A stretch of DNA of 64,000 nt from Bradyrhizobium agreste. GTDB lineage: Bacteria > Pseudomonadota > Alphaproteobacteria > Rhizobiales > Xanthobacteraceae. A program made the translations under genes and the position numbers. This document shows positions 28,414 to 37,151 of the stretch, in pieces. The stretch covers positions 310,001 to 374,000 of the forward strand of contig NZ_JACCHP010000001.1 of assembly GCF_016031625.1 (NCBI RefSeq), written 5' to 3'. Below the pieces are notes generated by a model. The model searched no databases, was not told the DNA's origin, and was given only the letters and a program-made list of their open reading frames with translations. The stretch's first letter is position 1; every line of letters starts with the position of its first letter.

Positions 28414-30097
28414 GCCGCTCTTGCCCCCGCTCCAAGGGGACATCATCAAGACGAGCCTGCAATCTTCCCGCCTTCTTGTCGCGGGCTTCTTGCTCACGAG
28501 CATCGCAGCGTCTGCCTGCGCGGTCGCCGGGCCGCTGTTGTTCTCATGGGCCGTCGTCCGGCTGGCCAGTGCGCCGCCGCTTCTTATACTCAGTTCGTTG
28601 TTGCTGTTTGCCGTTACGGCCGGGCTTGCTCGGTGCTTGCAGGAGGTCAAGGCGGTCCTGTCCAATAGGCTGGAACAGGACGTTCGTAATCTCTCCGGCA
28701 AGAAGATCATGGCCGCTCTGGTGAGCGCCCATGGATCGCTGTTTGCTCAAAACAATCCGAGCAAGATTTCGGCAATGGTAGAGAGTTGGCACCAGTCCAA
28801 TAAGATCTACATCCAGCTGTATTTGATGGTGCTGATGGGCGGGGGCGCCGATGTTGCGTTCTCGTTCCTTGCTGTCGGTGGAGCAGCAAATTGGTTCGTT
28901 GCGCTGTTCGTTCTAGCCTACGGCGCTGTCTTCGTGTTGATAACGTGGAAGAGCAATAGAGTTACAAAGGTGTATCAGGCTGAGGCGCAGGCCTCAAGTA
29001 ACGAGGGCTCGAACGTTTTAGGAAATGCAATCGAAAACATCATTTCGATAAGGGTGTTCCGCGCTCAACCCTGGATAGCTCAGTTGTATGCCCGCCAGGC
29101 GGCCGCCACGCGCCGAGCTTGGCTCTCGTTCTATGGCGCCCGGTTGCGCTATGGCGCTTTGCAAGCGACCCTCTTGTTCGTTCAGTATGCCTCTATCTTG
29201 GGGCTTTCGCTGTGGCTCTATGACCGATCAGGCGAGATAGGTGGGCTCGTCATGGTGAGCATGATCCTGGTTCAACTGAACCGGCCTTTCGAGCTTATCG
29301 GCATGTCAATTCGGGACATCATCGTTGCGCGTGGCATGGCCCAGCCGCTGCAGGCGCTGCTTGATGCCCATGCCCCAGCGGCACGACCCGCCATGCTCAA
29401 ACGTACTATGCCGATATCGGGCTCACTCACCATTTCCATCAGCGCGCTTTCGTTTGGTTATGAGCGAGCCGCCCCGCCGCTTCTCTCTGGGATAACGGGC
29501 GAGTTCAAGCCCGGGGTCATCAACTTCATCATCGGACGGTCGGGCGCTGGCAAATCGACGCTCCTGCAACTCCTACTAAAAATGCATCAAGGCTACAGCG
29601 GCCTGGTACGCGTTGGCTCTCTAGACCTGGCCACGATCGATCCAGAAGATTACTTGGCGCACGTAGGCTACGTGCCCCAAGAGCCTATGATGATGAATCT
29701 GAGTATCCGCGAAAACGTTCTGCTGGGCCGCCCGTTTCCGGATGCGGACGTGTTCCACGCCCTAGAATGCGTCCATCTGGCTGATAAGGTGACGTCCTTG
29801 CGGGACGGTTTGGACTACCGCGTCGGCGAGCGGGGCCAATTGCTAAGCGGCGGCGAGAGGCAGCGCCTTGCGATCGCCCGTGCACTCATCGCAAAGCCCC
29901 GGCTGTTGCTCCTCGACGAGGCCAGTTCTGGGTTGGACGAGCGGACCGAGCGCGGAATCTTCGCCGAACTTCGGCAACTCGCGTCGGACACGACGATCAT
30001 AGCAATCACGCACCGCCGGAGCGTGATAAGTCCACATGACTACGTGCTAGATTTGTCGTGGTCGGAATCCGCGAGAGCCTCGCCTGTGCCCGCATAA
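28400..30097 (+). CDS. Lasso peptide ABC exporter (D protein)
   Basis: 565 aa from MNWGKPLLPPLQGD, which overlaps the cyclase stop. An N-terminal membrane domain of about six spans (to residue 330) is fused to an ATPase with Walker A IIGRSGAGKSTLLQLL, signature LLSGGERQRLAIARAL, Walker B LLLLDEASSGLDER and H-loop AITHRRS. A McjD-like exporter would secrete the mature peptide and give self-immunity. No lasso isopeptidase or TonB-receptor gene is nearby, which fits export rather than scavenging. The C-terminus overlaps the convergent GntR gene by 92 bases. Confidence 0.9.
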   Translation: MNWGKPLLPPLQGDIIKTSLQSSRLLVAGFLLTSIAASACAVAGPLLFSWAVVRLASAPPLLILSSLLLFAVTAGLARCLQEVKAVLSNRLEQDVRNLSGKKIMAALVSAHGSLFAQNNPSKISAMVESWHQSNKIYIQLYLMVLMGGGADVAFSFLAVGGAANWFVALFVLAYGAVFVLITWKSNRVTKVYQAEAQASSNEGSNVLGNAIENIISIRVFRAQPWIAQLYARQAAATRRAWLSFYGARLRYGALQATLLFVQYASILGLSLWLYDRSGEIGGLVMVSMILVQLNRPFELIGMSIRDIIVARGMAQPLQALLDAHAPAARPAMLKRTMPISGSLTISISALSFGYERAAPPLLSGITGEFKPGVINFIIGRSGAGKSTLLQLLLKMHQGYSGLVRVGSLDLATIDPEDYLAHVGYVPQEPMMMNLSIRENVLLGRPFPDADVFHALECVHLADKVTSLRDGLDYRVGERGQLLSGGERQRLAIARALIAKPRLLLLDEASSGLDERTERGIFAELRQLASDTTIIAITHRRSVISPHDYVLDLSWSESARASPVPA

Positions 30098-30701
30098 CTT
30101 CCGTGACTCGGCGTCTGAAAAAGTCCTGGATGGCACGGGCTGCGCCTTTGTGCTGCCCTTCGACCATCAACGCACTAATACTTTGGCTTTCGACAAGCAA
30201 ATCGCTGTAGTACTTACGTATTCCCATTGCGCGTGAAAGGTAGACATAAACGACGTCCGCGACGTGATCCGCAATGTGGCGATGCTGTTTGACCAGCAAT
30301 GCGCGCCGATAGCACTCGCCTACTTTCAAGAAGAGTTTGGCAGGATCCTCATTGCATGCGTAGATGGGCTTAATTTCATCGCAGAAGCTTGCCGCCACTT
30401 CATCAATCAGCTTCGCCTTGGTGAAATCGCTGATGCTATCGACATACATTTGCGACAGCATATTGCAGAACAGGATGGCTTGATGTGGGTCGATCGGCCT
30501 GGCGTTGAACCCCTTGTGGTCGACATTTTGCACCACATCGCGCTCAGTCAACCGTATCAAAGCCTCTCGTACGGGCGAAATTCCGACGCGAAGCTCATCG
30601 GCAATGTCGCTAGGCTTCAAGGCTGTGCCGGGTAGCCAATGGCCCAGTAATAGACGCTCGCGCAAGGCCTGGAATACTGGATGCTGTGTCTCAAAAGCCA
30701 T
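30006..30701 (-). CDS. GntR-family (FadR-type) transcriptional regulator
   Basis: 231 aa from MAFETQHPVFQALRERLLLG; the longer frame to 30959 lacks support. The winged helix reads PSDIADELRVGISPVREALI followed by RLTERDVVQNVDHKGFNARP, the classical GntR pattern, and residues 80-220 are an all-helical FCD-like domain. It is convergent with and overlaps the lasso exporter gene, so it may control the cluster or interfere with it by antisense transcription. Effector unknown. Confidence 0.8.
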   Translation of the reverse strand: MAFETQHPVFQALRERLLLGHWLPGTALKPSDIADELRVGISPVREALIRLTERDVVQNVDHKGFNARPIDPHQAILFCNMLSQMYVDSISDFTKAKLIDEVAASFCDEIKPIYACNEDPAKLFLKVGECYRRALLVKQHRHIADHVADVVYVYLSRAMGIRKYYSDLLVESQSISALMVEGQHKGAARAIQDFFRRRVTEVMRAQARLSRIPTTTNLARSHVDLSRSGGA

Positions 30702-31635
30702 GATTACTCGCCCGTTCAAGCGTCCTGACTGAGGAGGCCAAGGGAGCCTCACCTCTTGGCATAGCTCATGCCGGACGGCATGCGCGGTCCGGTCCGCGGC
30801 GAAATGGCTGCTAGGATAGACCGCCATGGCAGGCCGTCCGCCAGGGCCACGAAGCTCTGCTGCCGAGTACGGGGTGGGTATGTCCAAAGCGGAATAGGCG
30901 GTCGGAACGGGTAGAGGCGATGATCGAGCGGCATTTCTGCGATTGTGCAACTCGCCCAAGAAGCCGCGTCGCTGCCACTGGTGCCGACGTCGGCGCCAAC
31001 ATGCAGGTTTCGCTGTTCACGATGTTGCGTCCGCACTCGCGGTCCGCAGCCTAGAATCACGAAAGAATCGCCGGTCATCGTGGCTCCCATTTCGTTCATC
31101 AAAATGTTAATCGTTTGTTGGATCGGTGGAGAGCTCCAGCTCCGCTCGTCGACAAGAGCATCGCTTGGCACGCTGGATTTCACCGCTTGTGAGATCGAAG
31201 CTACCCGCCTTAAAGGCGATCGCTCATGACCGCGTTTGAAGGCGCAGCCGCGTTCGTAACGAGATCAGCATCGGCGATTCGTAAGCCGCCACTTGCGCAA
31301 TGGCGTGTTGGTGCTCCCAGGTGCATCCGAAGGGGGAACGGGCTTGCATCGGGTGAACAACACCGCCACCATCGCTAATGAAGAGCCGTCGAGGCCGTTC
31401 AAACCGCCCTGCTTTTTCGCTGATCACAGAAGTCCTGCGCCGTGAGTCTAAGGGTGAAACATTCGCAATCCTTGTCGCCCGTTGGTTAGCCTTGGCGTGG
31501 TCGGGGGCCATCCCCACCCATCTGAGATACAACTTGACGCTACGTGCGATTCAAGGGATCTGAGGCCGTCAAACTGGACATTTTTGGCTAGAGTTTTCGC
31601 CGCCGAATCCTCTCAGCTGGGAGGAGTGACAGACG
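30702..31635. other. No supported gene
   Basis: Frames of 70-144 codons are open on both strands (for example 30749-31183 minus) but show no motif. Likely the upstream region of the GntR gene and decayed sequence. Confidence 0.35.
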
Positions 31636-31740
31636 ATGAAGGCCTCAAAATTTCCGACACCCAGAAGGCGTTGATTCTCAGCGGGGAAACAAAGCTGCCA
31701 ACACCCTCGGCTGCATCAATATGCGGGCGCCCTGACCTGG
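31636..31740 (+). pseudogene. IS3-family OrfA-like remnant
   Basis: ATG at 31636 gives MKASKF; after a shift the other frame reads SDTQKALIL and then decays. This is the start of an IS3-type helix-turn-helix OrfA, which normally continues with a CRKAGIS-type motif that is absent here. A short unrelated frame (31762-31995) follows without a recognisable product. Confidence 0.35.
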
Positions 31741-32245
31741 CACGCAGAGACACAGAAAGCTATGGCCGAGCAATCGACAAATTTGCCGAAGGTGCCGCCA
31801 GTTCAGATGGATCGCGAGACGGAGGAACTGACAAGCAAAATCGCGGAACGCGGGAGAGAGGCACGCCGTCAAGCTGCACCCTTACCAGGAGGTCCAGTTC
31901 GCGACCCACTACTTGAAGTACTTAAGCAGTGCGACACAGATTCCCGATACGACCGTTGCGCAGCGCCGAGGAAGACGCGACCAGCGCGTTCTTGAAGGCG
32001 CCTCCGGATATCAGGCCAGGCCCAGGTCGCCGTAGGCTCCCCCTTTCCTCCACTGAGCAATTTCAACGTAGACCTCAATGTAGGCAACCCGACGCACGAA
32101 CTGCTCGATCGAACCGCGGCAGTGGGTTTGTGCTAAGGGCCGCAGCACTGAGCCGCTTCGGAAACGCATTGCGTCACGCTGTCGAAGCGGCGAACTACGT
32201 GGAGCACGGAGATTACCGCTCTCGGGTTCTATGGCCACAAAGCAT

Positions 32246-32986
32246 TCACTTCGAGGTCACAGCCCAATGGTTGACGTCGAAGTTCAGGCCGCCTGGAGCT
32301 GAGGTTATCTCAACACCATATTGGACGCTGCCGACGACTATATCGCCGAAATACTCTTTCGACTTTATCCATTGCAGGATACTCATGATGTCCACGGTCG
32401 CTGTATTGGCCTTGGACGTGCGCAGGAACGAGATGACCTTGTGGTTGTTCCAGCCTTCAAACACATTCCAAGTCGTCCCTCCCACGTCGACGCCTGTGTA
32501 GACTGGAATCGCGGCTCCCCCCGTGGGGGTGTACTTGTAAGAAATGGGCTTGACATCGCCGCTTCCATCGGGATTCCCGGTGTAATTGGTCCAGAGCATT
32601 ATCTCATAGGCATTCGAGCGGTCCCAAATGTCGTACGCGAAGTTCCAACGGCCGCGAGCCGGGACGCTCTGATCGAAGCTTGAAGTCAGGGTCTTGATCG
32701 CGCTCAGCGGTTTACCAACATTGAACGTCTCGTGGGGATAGCTCTTGATGCCGCCGCTATCAGGATGGTTCGACCACACACTCCATCGATCGACCGCATG
32801 TACAGAGATCGTCTGAGGGCCAGCACCTTCGCCATATACGTCGTTATTCCAGGAATAGCCATCAAGCGAATAGGTGCCGTATCGATCACTCGAACTCCAG
32901 ATCGGCGCTTTCGCGGATGCCGGGAATGGCGCAATCATGGCCACAAAGGGCAGCGCAAGAACGTTTCGCTTCGACAACTCAGACAT
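32246..32986 (-). CDS. nopAA: GH12 endoglucanase/xyloglucanase, NopAA-like type III effector
   Basis: 246 aa. The mature part reads as glycoside hydrolase family 12: YSWNNDVYGEGAGPQTISVH near the start, DIWDRSNAYEIMLWTNY with the nucleophile Glu (YEIMLW), and SVQYGVEITSAPGGLNF with the acid/base Glu (YGVEIT) near the C-terminus. The N-terminus has a hydrophobic stretch (LALPFVAMIAPFPASA). GH12 proteins of this kind in Bradyrhizobium are secreted by the type III system as NopAA and can hydrolyse plant wall glucan or xyloglucan. No good tts box is visible; a sigma-54-type promoter lies 46 bases upstream instead. Confidence 0.82.
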   Translation of the reverse strand: MSELSKRNVLALPFVAMIAPFPASAKAPIWSSSDRYGTYSLDGYSWNNDVYGEGAGPQTISVHAVDRWSVWSNHPDSGGIKSYPHETFNVGKPLSAIKTLTSSFDQSVPARGRWNFAYDIWDRSNAYEIMLWTNYTGNPDGSGDVKPISYKYTPTGGAAIPVYTGVDVGGTTWNVFEGWNNHKVISFLRTSKANTATVDIMSILQWIKSKEYFGDIVVGSVQYGVEITSAPGGLNFDVNHWAVTSK

Positions 32987-33031
32987 TCTAAATCTCCGAC
33001 TGAGATCTGCCCGTCAGCGACGCGGAAGCAA

Positions 33032-33046
33032 GCAAGAGTGGTGCCA
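33032..33046 (-). promoter_or_regulatory. Sigma-54-type (-24/-12) promoter upstream of the GH12 gene
   Basis: On the minus strand the sequence is TGGCAC-CACTC-TTGC, a full match to the -24/-12 consensus with correct spacing. The predicted start would be about 35 bases before the GH12 ATG. No NifA site (TGT-N10-ACA) was found in the next 150 bases. Confidence 0.45.
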
Positions 33047-33149
33047 GTGTTCGCGTGCCTCGCGACGGCTTCAAAACGCAGATCAAGCTATCAATGAGAC
33101 GCGATCGTGCTGCACGAAAGCAAGTCGGCCCGTAATCCGCACGCTCCGT

Positions 33150-33367
33150 GGGTGGGCAATCTGCTTGCTGAAGGAGACCGGCGCTATTCGTGATTCCGAA
33201 AAGCACGGCTGGATGCAGGATCCGCCGATCCATATGCGCGCGAGCGCGCCTTCGATCTAACCCGATTCGATACCCCGCAGAGATTCTCGCCCGAGGAGGC
33301 TCTCGCCGAGCTGCGTGACGTTTTGGCTTTGCCCGGCGACACCTGCCCCGATTGCTCCGAAAATTAG
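33150..33367 (+). pseudogene. Remnant of a conserved rhizobial hypothetical gene
   Basis: One frame reads LLKETGAIRDSEKHGWMQDP; after a shift near 33230 the next frame reads ARERAFDLTRFDTPQRFSPE and ends LPGDTCPDCSEN, stop at 33367. This GDTCPxC ending with the preceding helix is common in small Bradyrhizobium proteins of unknown function. Frameshifted and probably 5'-truncated. Confidence 0.45.
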
Positions 33368-33948
33368 ACCGCCCTACCGAGCCTGCCACGACGGAGTGGG
33401 TTAGACGCTGGAACCCGCGTTCGCTCTTGACGGGCGAGTTAGCTTTGTTTCGATCCCGGCGCGCCGAGCCAAGCCTGAGTTCGGGGCGGCGCCCGCGCCC
33501 TTTAAACACGTCGCCGCCCCATGACCCAGCCGACGAGCGGACCATGTCCCGGCTGGAGTCGTCGCCGATCGCTTTTTTCACCGCGGCGATCGCCAGATCA
33601 GAGCGGGCGCCACCTGTTCGGCGCCCGCCAATTTTGTCACAAACTCGCCACTGCACAGCAGCGCAGTGCCTGCGGCCGCCCGACAACTGCAGCGGGTTCT
33701 CTTATTTCTCTTTGCTGGCAAGGAGCGCGATCAGTTCAAGGGTTGAATGGGGCCCCAAGAGGCAGGCATTCTTATTGCACACGTTATCATGAGCTTCGTC
33801 GTGATACGTACAGCTGCAGGTGGACTCGCGCACTGGTGGCTTGCCAGATCCATCAAGGTAGAGACGTGTGCGGAAAGTGTAACGCGATGTGCGCGAGCTA
33901 CCTGGTCGCAATGTTCGCGCCCGGGATCGTACTCGAGACAGGGCGAGC

Positions 33949-35268
33949 ATGGTCAGGCAATTCACCCAAGAAAAACTGGAGCCGGTCCTCGTTCCGGCAG
34001 ACGAACGCTTGACAAGCCGCGCCGTGTTGGGCGCAACGATCGGCAATATCCTAGAATTCTACGATTTCGGAACGTATAGCTTTTTCGCGATCCAGATCGG
34101 TCAGGCGTTCTTCCCGGCGCGGGACCCTTTCGCCAGCCTTATGCTGTCGCTCGCGACGTTTGGCGCGGGTTTTGTGACCAGACCGATCGGGGCCGTCGTG
34201 CTCGGCTCGTACTCGGATCGAATCGGGCGCCGGCCCGCGATGACGGCCAGCTTTGCCATGATGAGCGCGGCGATACTTGTGTTGGCTGTTACGCCTTCGT
34301 ATGAGACAATAGGAATTGCAGCTCCGTCATTGGCCATTTTTGCACGTTTGCTCCAGGGCTTCGCTCTCGGGGGTGAAGTCGGTCCGACTACTGCCTACTT
34401 GATGGAAGCGGCCCCGGCGCAAGCCCGCGGTCTTTCTGTCTCGTTTCAGCCTGCGAGCCAACAGATAGCTGCGACGGCCGGAGCGTTGGTTGGAGAAATA
34501 CTCTCCCTCACCATGACAAGCGAGGCTCTCAATACGTACGGATGGCGGATCGCGTTTTTGCTCGGTGCCGGTACGCTGCCCTTCGGACTTTGGTTGCGGA
34601 GCGCCTTGCCCGAAACCTTGCACCGCCCCGAAGTCCCACCTCCCGTCGACCAGCCTGTAAGGAGGTCGCCTGCCGCTCGCCGCATCATGAGCCTGGGATT
34701 CGTCATCTTGGCCAGTTGCACGATTATCACCTACGTCACGGGATATATGACCACCTATGCGCTGAGCACCCTGCAAGTTTCCGCGCCTCTCGCTTTTGCG
34801 ACCCCGCTCGTCAGCAATACGGTAGGAATTGCTGCCGCACTGCTGGGGGGGTGGCTCGCGGACCGGGCCGGACGCCGTCACACCATGATATGGCCGCAGA
34901 TCACTGCGTTGCTGATGACCTATCCGGTCTTCTTGTGGATTGCAGAGAGCCGCAGTGCCCTCGCACTTCTTGGAGGCCTCGGCGCCCTCACCCTGATCGG
35001 AACGATTCCGTATAGTGCCTTCTATGTGAGTATGACCGAAGGTTTGCCCAAGAACATTCGCGGCGGCGCGTTCGCGACGATTTACGCTTTTGCGATAGCG
35101 ATCTTCGGGGGCACGGCTCAACCCGTCGTCGCCTGGCTGATCCACGTAACCGGGAACGCGCTGGCTCCGGCCTGGTACATGATTGCCGCTAGCGCGGCCG
35201 GGCTCTGTGCCATGCTTATGATGCCTGAAACCGCACCGCCGAAACTTCAGAGCGTTGCGAACAAGTGA
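33949..35268 (+). CDS. MFS transporter, metabolite:H+ symporter (MHS) type
   Basis: 439 aa from MVRQFTQEKLEPV. About 12 membrane spans. The loop GSYSDRIGRRPAM is the MFS motif between spans 2 and 3, and NILEFYDFGTYSFFA and RLLQGFALGGEVGPTTAYLM are typical of the MHS (citrate, shikimate, proline/betaine) branch. The acidic residues in ILEFYDF fit proton coupling. Substrate is probably an organic acid or osmolyte. It stands alone; the preceding 580 bases hold no gene. Confidence 0.85.
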   Translation: MVRQFTQEKLEPVLVPADERLTSRAVLGATIGNILEFYDFGTYSFFAIQIGQAFFPARDPFASLMLSLATFGAGFVTRPIGAVVLGSYSDRIGRRPAMTASFAMMSAAILVLAVTPSYETIGIAAPSLAIFARLLQGFALGGEVGPTTAYLMEAAPAQARGLSVSFQPASQQIAATAGALVGEILSLTMTSEALNTYGWRIAFLLGAGTLPFGLWLRSALPETLHRPEVPPPVDQPVRRSPAARRIMSLGFVILASCTIITYVTGYMTTYALSTLQVSAPLAFATPLVSNTVGIAAALLGGWLADRAGRRHTMIWPQITALLMTYPVFLWIAESRSALALLGGLGALTLIGTIPYSAFYVSMTEGLPKNIRGGAFATIYAFAIAIFGGTAQPVVAWLIHVTGNALAPAWYMIAASAAGLCAMLMMPETAPPKLQSVANK

Positions 35269-36158
35269 AGCTCTTGATAGCGCTGGACGATGTAATCGCG
35301 GGTCCCTTCCAGCTATATCGCGGCCGCCTCACACCGTTGGCACCAATGTAGATCGGCCTGAGAGACCGGGAACAGTTGTCTTGATGAAGCATTCGCTTGC
35401 ACGAAGCCCTGTGTCCAACCGCGCCTTCTTGTTGAATTTGCGTTGGCTAGCAAACTGTTCGTTTCCTCCTGAAGAATGGTCCGCTATAGCTGGGTAGCTT
35501 TTCGCCATTCGCTGTCAGCTTTGTTCACTGCTTTGAGTCGGTCTGCGATGTAGCGGAGATATCACCGATCACAGCGTGCAAGTCAGGTTACGAAATAGCA
35601 TGCCCCTTCGCTCGACAGTGCGCCAGGTGAGTTCAGCCACATCCTGGGATGCGCCAGGCGTTCGATCTGCTCGACCGCGTGAACGCATTTTAAGCCAAAT
35701 CGATAAACTCGCGAGCCTTGCTCACCGGATTCCCCCCAAACCGGCTCGGCAGCTTTAGCTCCTAAGTAAAGAGAGCAAGTAAGCACCCTTTTTAAGCGAC
35801 ATCCCGGCCCTCTCGCCTACAGGCGTGCGTCAGCGGATAACTTCATCATCCGGACTTCGCGTCGTTCACCCTGCGCGCGTACTCTTTCCTCAGTCATCAG
35901 ATCGTGGCGCGCGGTCCATCGGACGATAGTTCTAAAGACCTGAAATCGAAACGGTGTGAAGGGCCCATTACAAAAGACGGGTTTGGAGCCATCGGCTGCA
36001 AGAGCAGCATGGTACGCGCCGCACAAGAAGGCGTGCCAGATCGATGGTAACAGCGCCAGCTTCAACAGAACTCACAGATACCAACTTCAGCAATTCTCAT
36101 CGTTAGCTGTAAAACCGAATACCCATTGCCCGGCCACCTGTCTTTTGTAGACTGAGTT
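35269..36158. other. Intergenic region, one weak ORF
   Basis: A minus frame at 35817-36065 (82 codons, starting MKLALLPSIWHAFLCGAYHA with two Cys spaced as in Rap1a/Tai-type small proteins) may be a decayed immunity-like gene. Nothing else is recognisable. Confidence 0.25.
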
Positions 36159-36269
36159 ATGAGCCTAGCAACAGCGGCTTTGGCGCTGATTGCCTTCCCG
36201 GTGCTCTTCGCAACCGAGTTAGCCAATTATATTGGGCAAGAGCTGCGTCAGCAGTGCTCGCCTGACTAG
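36159..36269 (+). CDS. Candidate 36-aa membrane microprotein
   Basis: ATG at 36159 gives MSLATAALALIAFPVLFATE followed by LANYIGQELRQQCSPD. A single hydrophobic helix with a polar tail containing one Cys. Too short for statistical support. Confidence 0.35.
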   Translation: MSLATAALALIAFPVLFATELANYIGQELRQQCSPD

Positions 36270-36437
36270 TCTCACCTCGACGTGTGGCCCTGCTCGCGGA
36301 ATTGTCACCTAAGAGAACACCGAAAATGGCGCGCCTTGCACGTCTGCAGGGCGTGAAGAGGACGCGACCGCTGTCTCCACGAGCGGTCGGTGTAGGAGGC
36401 CTCTATCTTCATTCTGTTCTTGGTCTGCTTTCCGTTG

Positions 36438-36644
36438 TCAGGGCTTCACGCACGCGGGGTCGGTCAAGCAAAAGAAGAGATCGCAGATACCATCCAACGG
36501 GTCCTCCTCGCATTCAGGATATGATGTATCGGCTACCTGTACCTTGGCTTCGACCGGTTGCGCGGCAACTTCTGCGACAAAAGTCGGTACCGCCGCCGTC
36601 GCAAGCGCGACGACACTCGCAGCTACAAACAGCAATTTTTTCAT
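36438..36644 (-). CDS. Small secreted four-cysteine peptide
   Basis: 68 aa; AAGGAC lies seven bases before the ATG. Signal peptide MKKLLFVAASVVALATAAVP, cleavage probably near VAEVAA or AQP. The mature part is acidic with four Cys in the last 24 residues (PECEEDPLDGIC, then DLFFCLTDPACVKP; spacing C-x8-C-x4-C-x4-C). Two disulphides are likely in the periplasm or outside. Family unknown. Confidence 0.65.
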   Translation of the reverse strand: MKKLLFVAASVVALATAAVPTFVAEVAAQPVEAKVQVADTSYPECEEDPLDGICDLFFCLTDPACVKP

Positions 36645-37151
36645 TCGAGAGTCCTTCTTGTAGGCCCAGCCGTCCTCTAAGATCTATATGACGACCCCGC
36701 GATGGTAAAATTGATTTTCGTGATTGGTTCTATCTACGGAATGAATAAGTTTGAACATCTCCGCGGGCTTGATTGAGCCGCGAAGAACAAGCGAAGCCGT
36801 TTGTGGTCCGCCCCTCTCTCCGGCTCAACGTCGTCCGCGCATTTCCCGGAGCACTCGCATACTGCGCATTGTACCCCGGACTTCGCTTGCGCGCTGGGAC
36901 GCAGTGAATTGCACGGGTTCGAGAACGAAGTGCGCTCCCAAGGCCCCAGCGGCACCCTCCGGACGAGATGGACAAGCGAGTTATTGATGGCCGAGAAGGA
37001 CTACGGCGGCTTTGTTCGGCTGAGCTCTAGGCCAAGCCGCAAGGCTTCGACCGCCCCGAGCACGTGGTGACACTGCGGGACCGGGAGGGTAGCGGCTTTG
37101 CGGACTATCTCGCCCGATTGAACCTCACACTGCCGCAAGACGACCAGCTCA

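Noticed and set aside
32988..33686. 232-codon minus-strand ORF upstream of the GH12 gene
   Set aside because: Arg-rich low-complexity translation, no motif; overlaps a plus-strand remnant with recognisable sequence.
34327..35145. 272-codon minus-strand ORF
   Set aside because: Lies antisense within the MFS transporter gene; composition is that of a shadow frame with many Arg, Gly and Gln.
35515..35540. tts-like GTCAGCTTTGTTCACTGCTT
   Set aside because: The TCG and AGCT elements are absent and no effector gene follows.
36090..36115. tts-like TCAGCAATTCTCATCGTTAGCT
   Set aside because: The half-sites are separated by about four extra bases.
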